A stretch of DNA of 64,000 bases, taken from NCBI RefSeq assembly GCF_007644045.2, contig NZ_VMDW02000075.1, positions 1 to 64,000 on the forward strand, in the 5' to 3' direction. This stretch comes from Vogesella urethralis. Lineage in GTDB: Bacteria; Pseudomonadota; Gammaproteobacteria; Burkholderiales; Chromobacteriaceae. The translations under genes and the position numbers were made by a program. Shown here one piece after another: positions 24,188 to 34,001 of the stretch; within the stretch, counting starts at the first letter, position 1, and each line of letters begins with the position of its first letter. The notes beneath the pieces are model-generated. The model did no database searches and was not told the origin of the DNA. It worked only from the letters and a program-made list of their open reading frames with translations.

Positions 24188-27100
24188 ATGGACAAAACGG
24201 TAAGGAGCACAGGGCAGACCTCGGCCATCGGCCGGGCGGTCGTCTACATCGTGCTGTTGCTGGGCGTCATCCAGCTGGTGGCATCCGCCATGCTGATCCG
24301 CTCCGGTATTGACGGTTACCTGCGCGCCCGCGAGCACGAAGGCCTGAACCGCGATAACCAGGGCCTGTTCACGGCGGCGCAGGCGCTGGCGCGCGAAAGC
24401 GACCAGACCATGCTGTTGCTGACCGGCTCGCGGGCGCCCTCCAGCATCGAGCTGGACCGGCTGCAGCCGCTGCGGCACCACACCGACCAGCAGTTGGCCG
24501 CTGCCGTCAGCCAGCAGCGGGATGACCCGGAAACAGCCGCGCTGCTGGCAGAGATCGGCAGCAAACGTGCCGTGCTGCAACGGCACCGCGGCGATATCGA
24601 TAAAGCACTGCGCCGGCAGCCCTACCAGCTGGACGAGAACGCCAGCTACGGCTGGCGACTGTTCGTGGCGTCGATGTACAACTCGATCGACAAGGCGCTA
24701 CGGCGCGACTCGTTCAACCTGGGCGACGAATCCGACCCCCGGCTCAACCGCATGGCCGAGGTGAAGTTCGATATCTGGAGCCTGGGCAAGGTGCTGAATG
24801 ACGAAGCGCACGCGCTGAACCTGCGTGCCGAATTCCAGCGCAAGCTCAACAGCACCGACGAATACCAGCTGATGCGCAACCGCGAACGCGCCCAACTGAT
24901 CATGGAACGGCTGCGCGAGTCGATCCAGTTTCTGCAGCAGCCCGCGCTGCAGGACAAGCTGCGCCAGCTTAACAGCAGCATTCTCAGCCTGAACCGCCAG
25001 ACCGACCTGCAACTGCAGTTGCTGGACAACCATCAGGCCACGCAGCTGGTCAAGGGCGATTACCTGCCGTTGTGGGGTAGCCTCAGTACGCAAATGGATG
25101 CTTTCTTTACCAGTCTGAGCGAGCTGACCCACCAGCGGGTGCAGGACTACATGCGCGAGTACCAGCTCGGTTTGCTGTTCAACGGCCTGTTCGCGCTGTT
25201 GTCGGTATGCCTGTACGTCTACCTGTTGCTGCGCATGCGCGGCCACATCCTGTACCCGTTGCGCCGGCTGCAGCGGCTGCTGGACGCCGCCGGCGACGCC
25301 ATCCTCACCGTGGACGCCGAGCGCAAGGTGGTGGTGGCCAACCATGGGGCCGAGCGCATGTTCGGCCGCAGCAAAGAAGACCTGGGCCAGTTGCCGATCG
25401 GCGAACTGCTGATCATCGATTCGCAAGACAGCGACTGGATGGAAAACGGTGCCACGCTGGATCGCCCGTTGCCGGGGCGTGGCATGCATGCAGATGGCAA
25501 CATCTTTTACGCCGGGGTGTCGATCAGCGCGCTGGGTGACAAGGAAGGCGACCGCGACGACTACTTGCTGATCGTGCGCAACGAGCAGGAGCGGCGGGTG
25601 GCCGAGGCGTCGCTGGCGCGCAGCCTGCAACTGCTGTCCGGCATTCACCGCGTAGAAGGGCTGCTGTTCGCACGCAGCCCGCGCCACAGCGTGTATGCCG
25701 AAATCCTGCGCATCCTGCTGGAGTACTTCCGGCTGGAGAGCGGCCTGATCCTGGCGCTGGAAACCGGCCGCGACAAGACCTCGTCCTTTCATGTACAGGC
25801 CAGCCGCGGCGTCACGGTGGTGCCGCAATGGGTAGAAGACTTCCGCCGCAAACCCAACGCCCAGACCTTGCAGCTGGGCAGCCAGCACAGCGTGGTGCGC
25901 GATGGCGACTGGGTTTACATTCCGGTGGAAATCGACGCCCGCACCGTCATGGTGGCCGGCCTGCAGGACTGCCAGCTGGACGACGCGCAGTACGTGGCAC
26001 TGCAGCCGCTGCTGGGTACCTGCGGCAGCATTGTCGGCTTCTATGCCGAGGAAGACCGGCGCCGCAATTCGGAACGCCACCTGCGCGAGGTGCTGCAGCA
26101 AGAAGAAGCCATCTACAGTGCGTCGCCGGTTGGCCTGCTGCGGCTTAATCGCGACTATGCCATCGTGCGCGCTAACCGCAGTGCCGAGCTGCTGTTTGGT
26201 GCCGGGCAGGATGGCTTGCAAGGCCTGGGTTTGCAAGAGGTACTGGCTACCGAAGGCGAGTGGCAAGTGCTGATGCAGCAACTGGAAAACGCCCGGCACA
26301 ACGACCGTCGTCTGAGTGCCGAAATCGAGTGCGTGCAGGTGGGCGGCAAACCGGTATGGGTGATGTTTACCGGCCAGTTGCTGTTCCCCGGCATGCCGGA
26401 ACAGGACATGATCCTGGCGTGCATGGACGTGTCGGCGCGCCGTAGTGCCGAAGAAGGCCTGCTGCGCGCCCGCGACGAAGCGGCCGAGGCGCGCAGCCAG
26501 CTGGTTGTGGCCATCGAGTCGCTGGAGGAGGCGTTCGCCTTCTTCGACGTGCACGACAAGCTGGTGCAGTGCAACCAGCGCTTTGCCGACCTGGTGGGCC
26601 ACGGTTACCAGCCCGAGCAACTGCGGGGGCGTACTTTCGAGACGCTGGTGCGCGGCGCGCTGGACGAAGGCGAGCACCCGGAGGCCGGTTTCAGCAACAG
26701 TGAATGGGTGGCCGAGCGCCTGCGCCGTCATGCCAGCGGCAGCGCGGCCTTCCAGTTACGCGTTGGCGAGCGCTGGTTCCAGGTAAGCGACCACGCCACG
26801 CCGGGCGGCGGTTCGGTGTGCATTCATGCCGATATCACCAGCCTGAAGCGGCAGGAGGGCGACCTGCTGCTGGCGCGCGATCTGGCCGAGCAGGCCAACC
26901 GCGCCAAGAGCGCATTCCTGGCCACCATGAGCCATGAAATCCGCACGCCAATGAATGGCGTGCTGGGCATGCTGGAACTGCTGGCGCTGACGCGCTTGGA
27001 GGCCGAGCAGCAGGAAACCGTGGAAGCCATCCAGGAGTCGGCGCGCACGCTGCTGCGGCTGATCGACGATATCCTGGACTTTTCCAAGATCGAAGCCGGC

Positions 27101-28471
27101 AAGCTGGACATCATGCCGGAAACCTCGTCCATTCCCGACGTGCTGCACAAGGTGCACCAGCTGTACGCCGAGATGGCGGCCAACAAGCAGCTGTCGTTCC
27201 GACTGGAAATCGACCCGCACGTGGCCCCGGCGCTGCAGGTGGACCCGTTGCGCCTGCGCCAGATCCTGCAGAACTTCTGCAGCAATGCGCTGAAGTTCAC
27301 CCAGCATGGTGAAGTGGTGATGCGCGTACGGTGCCTGGACGACCAGCCTTCGCAGCAACGGCTGCGCTTCGAGGTGCAGGATAGCGGCATCGGCATCTCG
27401 CGCGAGAACCTCAACCGTCTGTTCCAGCCGTTTACCCAGGCCGAAAACACCACTGCGCGCCGCTTTGGCGGCACCGGCCTGGGCTTGGCTATCTGCCGCC
27501 GCCTGGCCATGCTGATGCAGGGCGAAGTCGGTATGGAAAGCAAGGAAGGCGAGGGCACGCTGGCGTCGCTGGAGCTGGTGTTGTCCAAGGGCGATCAGGC
27601 CGATATCCGCAGCGCCCCGGTGGACATCACCCCGGTGGTGCTGGAAAGCAGCCGCGCTGAAGTGGCCTGCAACCTGCTGCCGGTGCTGTTTGTAGAAGAC
27701 AACCCCACCAACCGCAAGCTGACGCTGAAGCAGTTCGAACTGCTGGGCTACCCGGTAGAGGCGGCTGAAAATGGGGTGGAAGCGGTCAACAAATGGCAGA
27801 AGGGCGAGTACTCGCTGATCCTGACCGATTGCCACATGCCGGAAATGGACGGCTACGAACTGGCGCGCACCATCCGCTACTACGAGAGCACCGTGTTCGA
27901 TGCGCGCCGTATCCCCATCATCGCCTGCACGGCCAATGCCTCGCGCGAGGAGGTGGAAAAAACCAGCGCTGCCGGCATGGACGACTTCATGACCAAGCCG
28001 CTAAGCCTGGGCACGCTGAAGGCGATGCTGGAAAAATGGATGACCCAGGCCAACGAAGAGGCGCTGCAGGCGCAGGAAACGCACAACCTGCCCGCCGCCG
28101 CTGACGACGGTGCGCAGCAGCAGTTTGCCAGCGCCATGCCGATCGATCGCAGCGTGCTGGAGGTGTACAGCGGCGGCGACTGGATGATGGAGCGCGCCAT
28201 CCTGGACGAATTCCTGTTGGCTAACGACGACGACGTGGCGGTGCTGGAGAAGGCCGTCAACGAGCGCAATGCGGAGCGGGTAGCGTGGAGCGCGCACCGC
28301 ATCAAGGGCGCCAGCCGCATGGTAGGCGCGCTGATGCTGGGTGATGCGGCAGAACTGCTGGAAAAAGCCGGCAAGGCCGGTGAACTGGCAACCATCGATA
28401 CCGAGTGGCCGGGGTTTGTGCAGACGCTGGCGGTGTTGAAGGCGTGGCTGGAAATCCAGCCCACGGCCTAG
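24188..28471 (+). CDS. Hybrid sensor histidine kinase with PAS/GAF sensors, REC and Hpt
   Basis: This is a very large sensor of 1427 residues. In order it has a transmembrane helix (about 18-42), a periplasmic helical sensor region with Arg/Gln-rich coiled-coil-like helices, a second transmembrane helix (about 325-345), a PAS domain (about 355-475), a GAF-like region (about 490-620), two more PAS-like regions (about 640-760 and 775-890), HisKA with phospho-acceptor H916 (MSHEIRTPMNG), an HATPase (N box NFCSNALKF, G boxes DSGIGIS and GGTGLGLAI), a receiver with D1214 (LTDCHMPEMDG) and a C-terminal Hpt domain with H1370 (AHRIKGASRM). This is a complete BvgS/BarA-type phosphorelay in one chain. 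The adjacent response regulator is a candidate final acceptor. The signal is unknown. Confidence 0.92.
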   Translation: MDKTVRSTGQTSAIGRAVVYIVLLLGVIQLVASAMLIRSGIDGYLRAREHEGLNRDNQGLFTAAQALARESDQTMLLLTGSRAPSSIELDRLQPLRHHTDQQLAAAVSQQRDDPETAALLAEIGSKRAVLQRHRGDIDKALRRQPYQLDENASYGWRLFVASMYNSIDKALRRDSFNLGDESDPRLNRMAEVKFDIWSLGKVLNDEAHALNLRAEFQRKLNSTDEYQLMRNRERAQLIMERLRESIQFLQQPALQDKLRQLNSSILSLNRQTDLQLQLLDNHQATQLVKGDYLPLWGSLSTQMDAFFTSLSELTHQRVQDYMREYQLGLLFNGLFALLSVCLYVYLLLRMRGHILYPLRRLQRLLDAAGDAILTVDAERKVVVANHGAERMFGRSKEDLGQLPIGELLIIDSQDSDWMENGATLDRPLPGRGMHADGNIFYAGVSISALGDKEGDRDDYLLIVRNEQERRVAEASLARSLQLLSGIHRVEGLLFARSPRHSVYAEILRILLEYFRLESGLILALETGRDKTSSFHVQASRGVTVVPQWVEDFRRKPNAQTLQLGSQHSVVRDGDWVYIPVEIDARTVMVAGLQDCQLDDAQYVALQPLLGTCGSIVGFYAEEDRRRNSERHLREVLQQEEAIYSASPVGLLRLNRDYAIVRANRSAELLFGAGQDGLQGLGLQEVLATEGEWQVLMQQLENARHNDRRLSAEIECVQVGGKPVWVMFTGQLLFPGMPEQDMILACMDVSARRSAEEGLLRARDEAAEARSQLVVAIESLEEAFAFFDVHDKLVQCNQRFADLVGHGYQPEQLRGRTFETLVRGALDEGEHPEAGFSNSEWVAERLRRHASGSAAFQLRVGERWFQVSDHATPGGGSVCIHADITSLKRQEGDLLLARDLAEQANRAKSAFLATMSHEIRTPMNGVLGMLELLALTRLEAEQQETVEAIQESARTLLRLIDDILDFSKIEAGKLDIMPETSSIPDVLHKVHQLYAEMAANKQLSFRLEIDPHVAPALQVDPLRLRQILQNFCSNALKFTQHGEVVMRVRCLDDQPSQQRLRFEVQDSGIGISRENLNRLFQPFTQAENTTARRFGGTGLGLAICRRLAMLMQGEVGMESKEGEGTLASLELVLSKGDQADIRSAPVDITPVVLESSRAEVACNLLPVLFVEDNPTNRKLTLKQFELLGYPVEAAENGVEAVNKWQKGEYSLILTDCHMPEMDGYELARTIRYYESTVFDARRIPIIACTANASREEVEKTSAAGMDDFMTKPLSLGTLKAMLEKWMTQANEEALQAQETHNLPAAADDGAQQQFASAMPIDRSVLEVYSGGDWMMERAILDEFLLANDDDVAVLEKAVNERNAERVAWSAHRIKGASRMVGALMLGDAAELLEKAGKAGELATIDTEWPGFVQTLAVLKAWLEIQPTA

Positions 28472-29160
28472 GCTGGTGGCGGGTCTGCGCCAAACAGGTC
28501 GGGTGTAAACGGCTGGGCGGCCGGCGCTGGCCGTAATGGCGCCGGGCAATCGGCCATCAGCCCGGCGGGGTAGGGCAGCAGCAGACGCGCCGCACTGGCC
28601 GGCTGCCGGCAGCCCAGCCAGCGGCCATACTGGCCACGCGGCACGATCACCAGGCTGCGCTTTTCTTCGCCGGGCCGGTGCATGCGGCGCATCAGCGGGT
28701 GATCATCCGCGTTGATAGTGAGCTGGGCAAAGGCCAGGCTGCTACTGCCGTCGGGCTCCTGCCAGCGGCGCCACAGCCCGGCCACGGCAAACGGCTGGCC
28801 GTCGGCCAGCGCAATGCGGTGCCGCACTGCGCGGCCCGCTTCGTAACACGGCTCGAAAAAAGCCTGCATCGGCACCAGGCACAGTTGGCCGCGCTGCCAC
28901 GCTTCGCGCCAGGTGGGGCGTAGCGCGACGGTGTCGTCACGGGCGTTGAGCGTGGTCAGCCGCATGCCGTCGCGCTGGTGGCGGCGCGGGATGAAGCCAT
29001 AGTTGGCCGCATAGGCTTGCAACTGGCCGTTGTTGTCCAGTAGCAAGATGGGCGCGGCATGGTCTTGCCAGCATTCGTCTGGCCAGTCATTGTCTGGCGG
29101 GGTAACGCCAAAGTGCTCGCGCAGCTGCTGGCGGTTGGCGGGGAGGTAGTTCACACACAT
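28468..29160 (-). CDS. SOS-response-associated peptidase family protein (YedK/HMCES-like, SRAP)
   Basis: This 230-residue SRAP protein has as its second residue the catalytic Cys (MCVNYLPANR) that in HMCES/YedK forms a thiazolidine crosslink with abasic sites in single-stranded DNA after Met removal. I placed the start at the ATG at 29160 for this reason; the extra 17 codons upstream would bury the Cys and remove function. Other family segments are present (MRLTTLNARDD, MQAFFEPCYEAG in place of the usual FYEW, AGLWRRW, MHRPGEEKR). Its stop codon and that of the convergent kinase gene share the same CTAG tetranucleotide. Confidence 0.85.
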   Translation of the reverse strand: MCVNYLPANRQQLREHFGVTPPDNDWPDECWQDHAAPILLLDNNGQLQAYAANYGFIPRRHQRDGMRLTTLNARDDTVALRPTWREAWQRGQLCLVPMQAFFEPCYEAGRAVRHRIALADGQPFAVAGLWRRWQEPDGSSSLAFAQLTINADDHPLMRRMHRPGEEKRSLVIVPRGQYGRWLGCRQPASAARLLLPYPAGLMADCPAPLRPAPAAQPFTPDLFGADPPPA

Positions 29161-29254
29161 GGCGCCACTATACCAGCGCATCCCCCTCCGCCTGGCATTG
29201 CCATGCGACACTTCTCAAGCCTGCGCCTCAGCAAGGCATAGCGTTAACAGGCCC

Positions 29255-31285
29255 CTAAATGACGTATTCCGTGGTGGCGGTGCCTGCTGCTGGCGGCGGC
29301 GCCTGATGGCAGGCGGCCATTTGCTGCAGTGGTCGGCTCAGCAAGTAGCCCTGCATCTCGTCTACGCCTGCTTGCGCCAGGGTTTCACGTTGCCTTGGCG
29401 TTTCAACGCCTTCACCGATAACGCGGACACCCAGCTGGTGGGCCAGTGCCACGATATGGCGGATCAGCTCGTTGGCGTGTGGCCGCCGGATGAATTGCTT
29501 ATCCAGCTTGATGGCATCCAGCGGGAAGTCCAGTATGCGCGCTAGCGAAGAGTAGCCGGTACCAAAATCATCCATGTGAATTTCAATGCCCAGCTGACGC
29601 AACCCCTGCAGCCTTTGCTGCAGCAGTGCCAGGCTGGGTTCGGCAAACAGGCTTTCGGTAATTTCGAAGATGATGTGCTGCGGCGGCAGGCCGGATTGCA
29701 CCATGGCCTGTTCTACCTGGGCTATAAAGGGTTTTTCCAGTAACTGCTTCAGGGAAAGATTGACCGCAATCTTGCAGTGCTGTTGATCCGGGTGCTCGCC
29801 AAGGTAGGCGGCCATGCTGTGAAAAGCCTGCAGCATGACCTGCTGCCCCAGTTGCTGGATCTGGTTGCTTTGCTCGGCCAGCGGAATGAATTCGTCCGGG
29901 GCAACCCAGCCGAGTTCTTCGTCGTACCAGCGGCATAGCGCTTCGAAGGCGACGATACGGCCGTCTGCGATGGCGGCAATCGGCTGGAACTGCAAATGCA
30001 GCGTGCGGTCCTGCAGGGCCTGTTGCAAACGGCGCGTCACTTGCTGTTTGCGGGCTCGCTTTTGTAACTGAGTTTCTTCGAAGTACACCGAGCCGCGTCC
30101 TCCTGCAAGGGGGTGACAAGTACATCCGCGCAGCTTCGCTTCGTGCAGGGCGATGTGGGCGCTGTGCAGATAAAAATGGCTGGCCTGACCGGCTTGGGCG
30201 CGGCCCCGGGCCAGGCCGATGCTCAGATGCAGGCCGTTGCCGGCCTCGGCCTGCCGACAGCCGCTTAGCAGGCTGCTCATCAGTGACTGGTCCAGCCCGC
30301 TTTGCGACAGTGCGCTAAGCCTGGCGTCGGCGACCAGCAGGGCAAAACGGTCGCCGCCCAGACGCGCCGGATAACAGGTGCTGTGGTGTGCCCGGTGAAA
30401 CGCAGCGGCAAATTCATCTAGTGTCTGGCCAAGCGTGACCAGCAACTGGTCGCAGCGCTGGCTGCCCATGCTTTCGTTCAGATAGTAAAAGTCGTCGATG
30501 TCGATAATGGCGCAGAGTATCTCGTCGCCAGTGGCCATATGCCTGGCCAGCACATCGGTAAAGCCCTGGCGGTTGAGCAGGCCGGTTAGCGGATCATGCG
30601 TGGCCAGCTGCTGCAACTGGCGGGTGCGCTCGGCGATGCGTTGTTCCAGCAGCAGGTTGCTGTTGCTTACCGTTTCGTGCGCAGCTTTCAGCTGCTGTAC
30701 CAAGATGTCGTTGCGGTGGCGCAGGCGCACGGTGCCCGCCAGCAGGCGGTAGTTGTACTCATGCGCCACCATCATGCCGGCGCAGTACGCCAGCATCGAA
30801 AAAGCGAATACCCATTCCGCTGCTGGCGCGGTAGCAAGAAATAAGACGCCTGGCAGCAGCGTCAGGGCTATGTATAGCTTGCCTACAAGCCGAAGGCTGG
30901 CGAGCAGGGCACTGGCCCCTGCGGCAACCGAGCTGCTGATGACACAAATGGTAGGCAGTACCGCCAGGGCTGTCGGTTTTTGCCAGGCCCAGCACATCAA
31001 GGCGGGCCAGATGGCGCCGGACAGCGCCAGCAGCAATAGCAGCTGGCGTGGTGGCTGCCGGCTGTCGACGGGCGCTTGACGCAGGCGCTGGTAGGCAAGC
31101 CGGTACAGGCTCAGCAGGACGATGCTGGCCAGCTAGGCGTGCAACCATTTATCTGCCAGCGGCCACAGGTAGACGTAGCTGGCCAGGGCGGTACTCAGGC
31201 TGAGCAGGGTGCCGGGCAGAAACTGCTTGCCGGTATTGTCCAGCAACTGGGTGCGCCAGTCGTGATAGGGGTGGGAGGCAGGCAT
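29255..31285 (-). pseudogene. GGDEF/EAL protein interrupted by an in-frame TAG near its N-terminus
   Basis: An ATG at 31285 opens a frame that runs through membrane segments (LLSLSTALASYVYLW), hits TAG at 31133-31135 (codon 51) and then continues without further stops for over 620 codons. The continuation has more membrane helices, a coiled coil (LEQRIAERTRQLQQLATHDPLTGLLNRQGF), a GGDEF-like domain and a full EAL domain. The GGDEF active site reads GGDRF, so cyclase activity is doubtful. The EAL domain keeps EALCR, the Asn in AVNLS, EITES, DDFGTGYS, the Lys in IKLDK and the EGVE motif, so it should hydrolyse c-di-GMP if made. The residue before the stop context is Ala and a Trp codon (TGG) is the simplest ancestral reading. 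Translation could restart internally, for example at TTG 31036. A sequencing error is possible. Confidence 0.75.
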
Positions 31286-31293
31286 GGTGGTGT

Positions 31294-32906
31294 TCACAGG
31301 CGGAAACTGTTGACGGCCCGATGCAGCCGTGCGGCCAACTGATGCATCTCGTCGGAAGCCATGGCGGCCTGATTGCTGGCGGTGGCGGTGTCGCTGGCAC
31401 TGCTGGCAATACCTTCCACACTGTGGGCGATACTGTTGCTGGCCATGTGCTGCTCGCTCATGGCAGATGAAATTTCATGTAGCGCCTGCAATACCTGGCC
31501 AGTTGCCGTCACGATGCCGCCGATGGCGGCAACCCCTTCACGTGTGCACTGTTCGCCCAGCCCGACTGGCGGATGGCCTCTTGCATGTCTTGTATCGTAT
31601 GGGCTGACAGTTGGTGAATGATGCCAATCTTGCCGGTAATTTCACTGGTAGCGCCGGCGGTGCGTTCCGACAGTTTGCGCACCTCGTCGGCTACCACGGC
31701 AAAGCCACGCCCCTGTTCGCCGGCCCTGGCCGCTTCGATGGCTGCATTCAGTGCCAGCAGGTTGGTCTGCTCCGCCACGTCCTTGATCATGCTGACGATC
31801 ACCGAAATACCATCGATATTGCTGACCAGCTCATTCAGCGAACGTGCGGTGTTATCGACCACCTGTTTGATGCTGTCCATCTCGCTGGAGGCCTGGCTGA
31901 CGATGTCGCGCCCGGTGGCCGAACTTTGCCGTGCTGTTTCCCCAAGGTTGGCCGCATGGCTGCTGCTATCGGCAATATGGCTGATGCCGACATTCATCTG
32001 CTCTACCGATGCCGCAATGGCGGTAGCGGCCGCGCTTTGACGTTCCGTGCTTTGGTTGAGCTGGCTAACGCTGGCATTCAGCTGGTCGGCCACCGCCACC
32101 AGCTTGTCGGCATGGCCGAGCACATCAGCGACCATGGTGCGCAGCTGGGTTTTCATGTTGCCGATCTGGTACAGCAGGCTGCCTGCCGGCGGTGTCGCCA
32201 GCGCGGGGTCGGTCTGCAGGTTGCCTGCGGCCACGGCTGCCACCATACGCGTGGCCTCTGCCGGCTCTCCACCGAGGGTGTGGATGACCAGGCGGATGAT
32301 GTAGCTGCCCAATGCCAGGCAGATGACCATCACCAGTGCAATGCCAGCCAGCAACTGGATTGCCTGTGTCTTCACTGTGCGCTCGATGTGGTCTACATAG
32401 ATGCCGGTACCGATGACCCAGCCCCAGCGCGGGGTGGTGGCCAGCGCCACCTGCTTGTCTATCAGCGTGGTACTGCCGGGTTTTTTCCAGGCATACGTCA
32501 GCAAGTGATCGCCCTGCAAGGCTTTGGCCAGCAAGTCGCCAAGGCGGGTGTTGTCCGGCAGTTGTTGTGACAAGGTGCTGCTGCCTTGCAGCTGCGGGGT
32601 GATGGGGTGGTGCAGATAGCGAAGCTGTTTGTCTAGAATGAAAAAATACCCGTCGTCACCAAAGCGCATGGCATCCAGGGCGGCGATAGCCTGTTGCCGG
32701 GCTGTTTTTTCGTCCAGATCGCGGCGTTCTTCGTAACGGCGCACAATGCTGGCGGCAGTGGCTGCCAGGTCTCGGGTTTTGTCGGCAGAGGCCTGCTGCA
32801 GCGTGTCGGACAAGGTCGCCAGGCTCCATAGTGCAATGCCCAGCATGCCGATCAGGCTGGACGCAATCAGGATCAAGAGCTTGGTGCGCAAACTGAGATT
32901 CGACAT
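31294..32906 (-). pseudogene. Methyl-accepting chemotaxis protein split by a frameshift
   Basis: The protein begins with an N-terminal helix ([20 protein letters not shown]), a single-Cache sensor domain ([18 protein letters not shown]), a second helix ([21 protein letters not shown]), a HAMP-like stretch and the methyl-accepting signalling tip ([23 protein letters not shown]). After [10 protein letters not shown], at the CCC run at 31561-31563, the frame shifts; the correct sequence continues in the next frame as LGEQCTREG, then [16 protein letters not shown], and ends VNSFRL at 31294. Restoring one base (GGGG for GGG on the coding strand) rebuilds a normal chemoreceptor of about 537 residues. 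As read, the protein would stop at 31509 and lose about the last 75 residues of the helical bundle. The gap to the broken GGDEF/EAL gene is only 8 bases. Confidence 0.8.
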
Positions 32907-33053
32907 GATGTATTTTTATTAAATAAACAAGTGTTTGATTGTATCGATGGCCTTGCCTGGGGGAAGCTTTGTAGCGGCACTGAAACAATTGATGCGCCAG
33001 GCATGTCTTGATGGCGCGATAAAATGAAAAGTACATGGACGTGTACCTACAGC

Positions 33054-33797
33054 ATGACGCCGATTTCTATCGTGACCTACAACCTGCACAAAGGCATGTC
33101 GCCGCTGGGCGGGCGCGTGCGCTTGCCGCAGATGGCGGCGGCGCTGCAGCAGCTGGATGCCGACGTGCTGTGCCTGCAGGAGGTGCAGGGCCGGCATCAG
33201 CGGCGCCAGCTACGGCATGATGGTTGGCCGCAGCACGATTATCTGGCGGCGGCGCTGGCGCGGCAGGCGTGCTACGGCATGAACGCCCGCTACGATCACG
33301 GCCACCACGGTAATGCGGTGCTGGCGCGTTTTCCGCTGGCGATGGCGGCCAACCATGACCTGTCGGTAAACCGGCTGGAGCAGCGCGGCCTGTTGCATAC
33401 GGTGGTCCAGCCGCCGGGTTGGCCGCAGCCGCTGGCCTGCCTGTGCGGCCATTTCAATTTGCTGGCGCACGATCGCCGTCGCCAGTACCGCGTGCTGCTG
33501 GATTACCTGGCGCAGCATGTTCCGCCAGACATGCCGCTGATCCTGGCTGGCGATTTCAACGACTGGCGCAGCGAGGCCGACCGCCATCTGCTGGCCGAAG
33601 GCGGGCTGCAGGAAGCGCACGCCAGCGTACACGGCCGCCACGCGCGTAGCTTTCCTTCCGGTTTGCCGCTACTGCCGCTGGACCGCATTTACATACGCGG
33701 CCTGCATGTGGCCGAGGTGGCGGTGTGCCGCGGCGCACCGTGGTCGGCGCTGTCCGACCATCTGCCTGTGCTGGCAAGGCTGCAACTGGCAAGCTGA
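33054..33797 (+). CDS. Endonuclease/exonuclease/phosphatase family protein
   Basis: This is a soluble protein of about 247 residues with the EEP signature blocks: N-terminal ISIVTYNLHKG (metal-binding Asn), LCLQEV (catalytic Glu), LACLCGHFNL, LILAGDFNDW (Asp/Asn) and LSDHLPVLARL (catalytic Asp-His). The family contains DNases, sphingomyelinases and lipid phosphatases, and the substrate cannot be told from the sequence. I prefer the ATG at 33054, which starts at the domain; an upstream ATG at 33024 would add ten residues. Two copies of the uptake-like motif lie inside, both read as Gly-Trp-Pro-Gln. Confidence 0.82.
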   Translation: MTPISIVTYNLHKGMSPLGGRVRLPQMAAALQQLDADVLCLQEVQGRHQRRQLRHDGWPQHDYLAAALARQACYGMNARYDHGHHGNAVLARFPLAMAANHDLSVNRLEQRGLLHTVVQPPGWPQPLACLCGHFNLLAHDRRRQYRVLLDYLAQHVPPDMPLILAGDFNDWRSEADRHLLAEGGLQEAHASVHGRHARSFPSGLPLLPLDRIYIRGLHVAEVAVCRGAPWSALSDHLPVLARLQLAS

Positions 33798-33889
33798 AGC
33801 CGGCACCGCGTAGCGTGCAGTTGGTGATTGCACGCCATTTATTTCATTTCATTAACGAGTATGAACCGCAGTGCAAAAAGCGCTGGTTC

Positions 33890-33908
33890 GTTATTGCAAA
33901 TCATTCCC
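33890..33908. promoter_or_regulatory. Fur-box-like site upstream of the PepSY gene
   Basis: GTTATTGCAAATCATTCCC matches about 13 of 19 positions of the Fur consensus and lies about 95 bases upstream of the PepSY gene. The rest of the gap 33798-34001 shows an AT-rich stretch but no gene. Confidence 0.45.
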
Positions 33909-34001
33909 GTTGTCTCTAACATCGCCGCTCGCTGTACAAGCCAGCCGTGCGCGCACGGCAAGCCAGTCAGTTCCCTTTGTCATCACAAACCGAACCCGTA
34001 C

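Noticed and set aside
28468-29211. SRAP protein starting at 29211
   Set aside because: It would bury the catalytic Cys that must be at position 2; the ATG at 29160 restores it.
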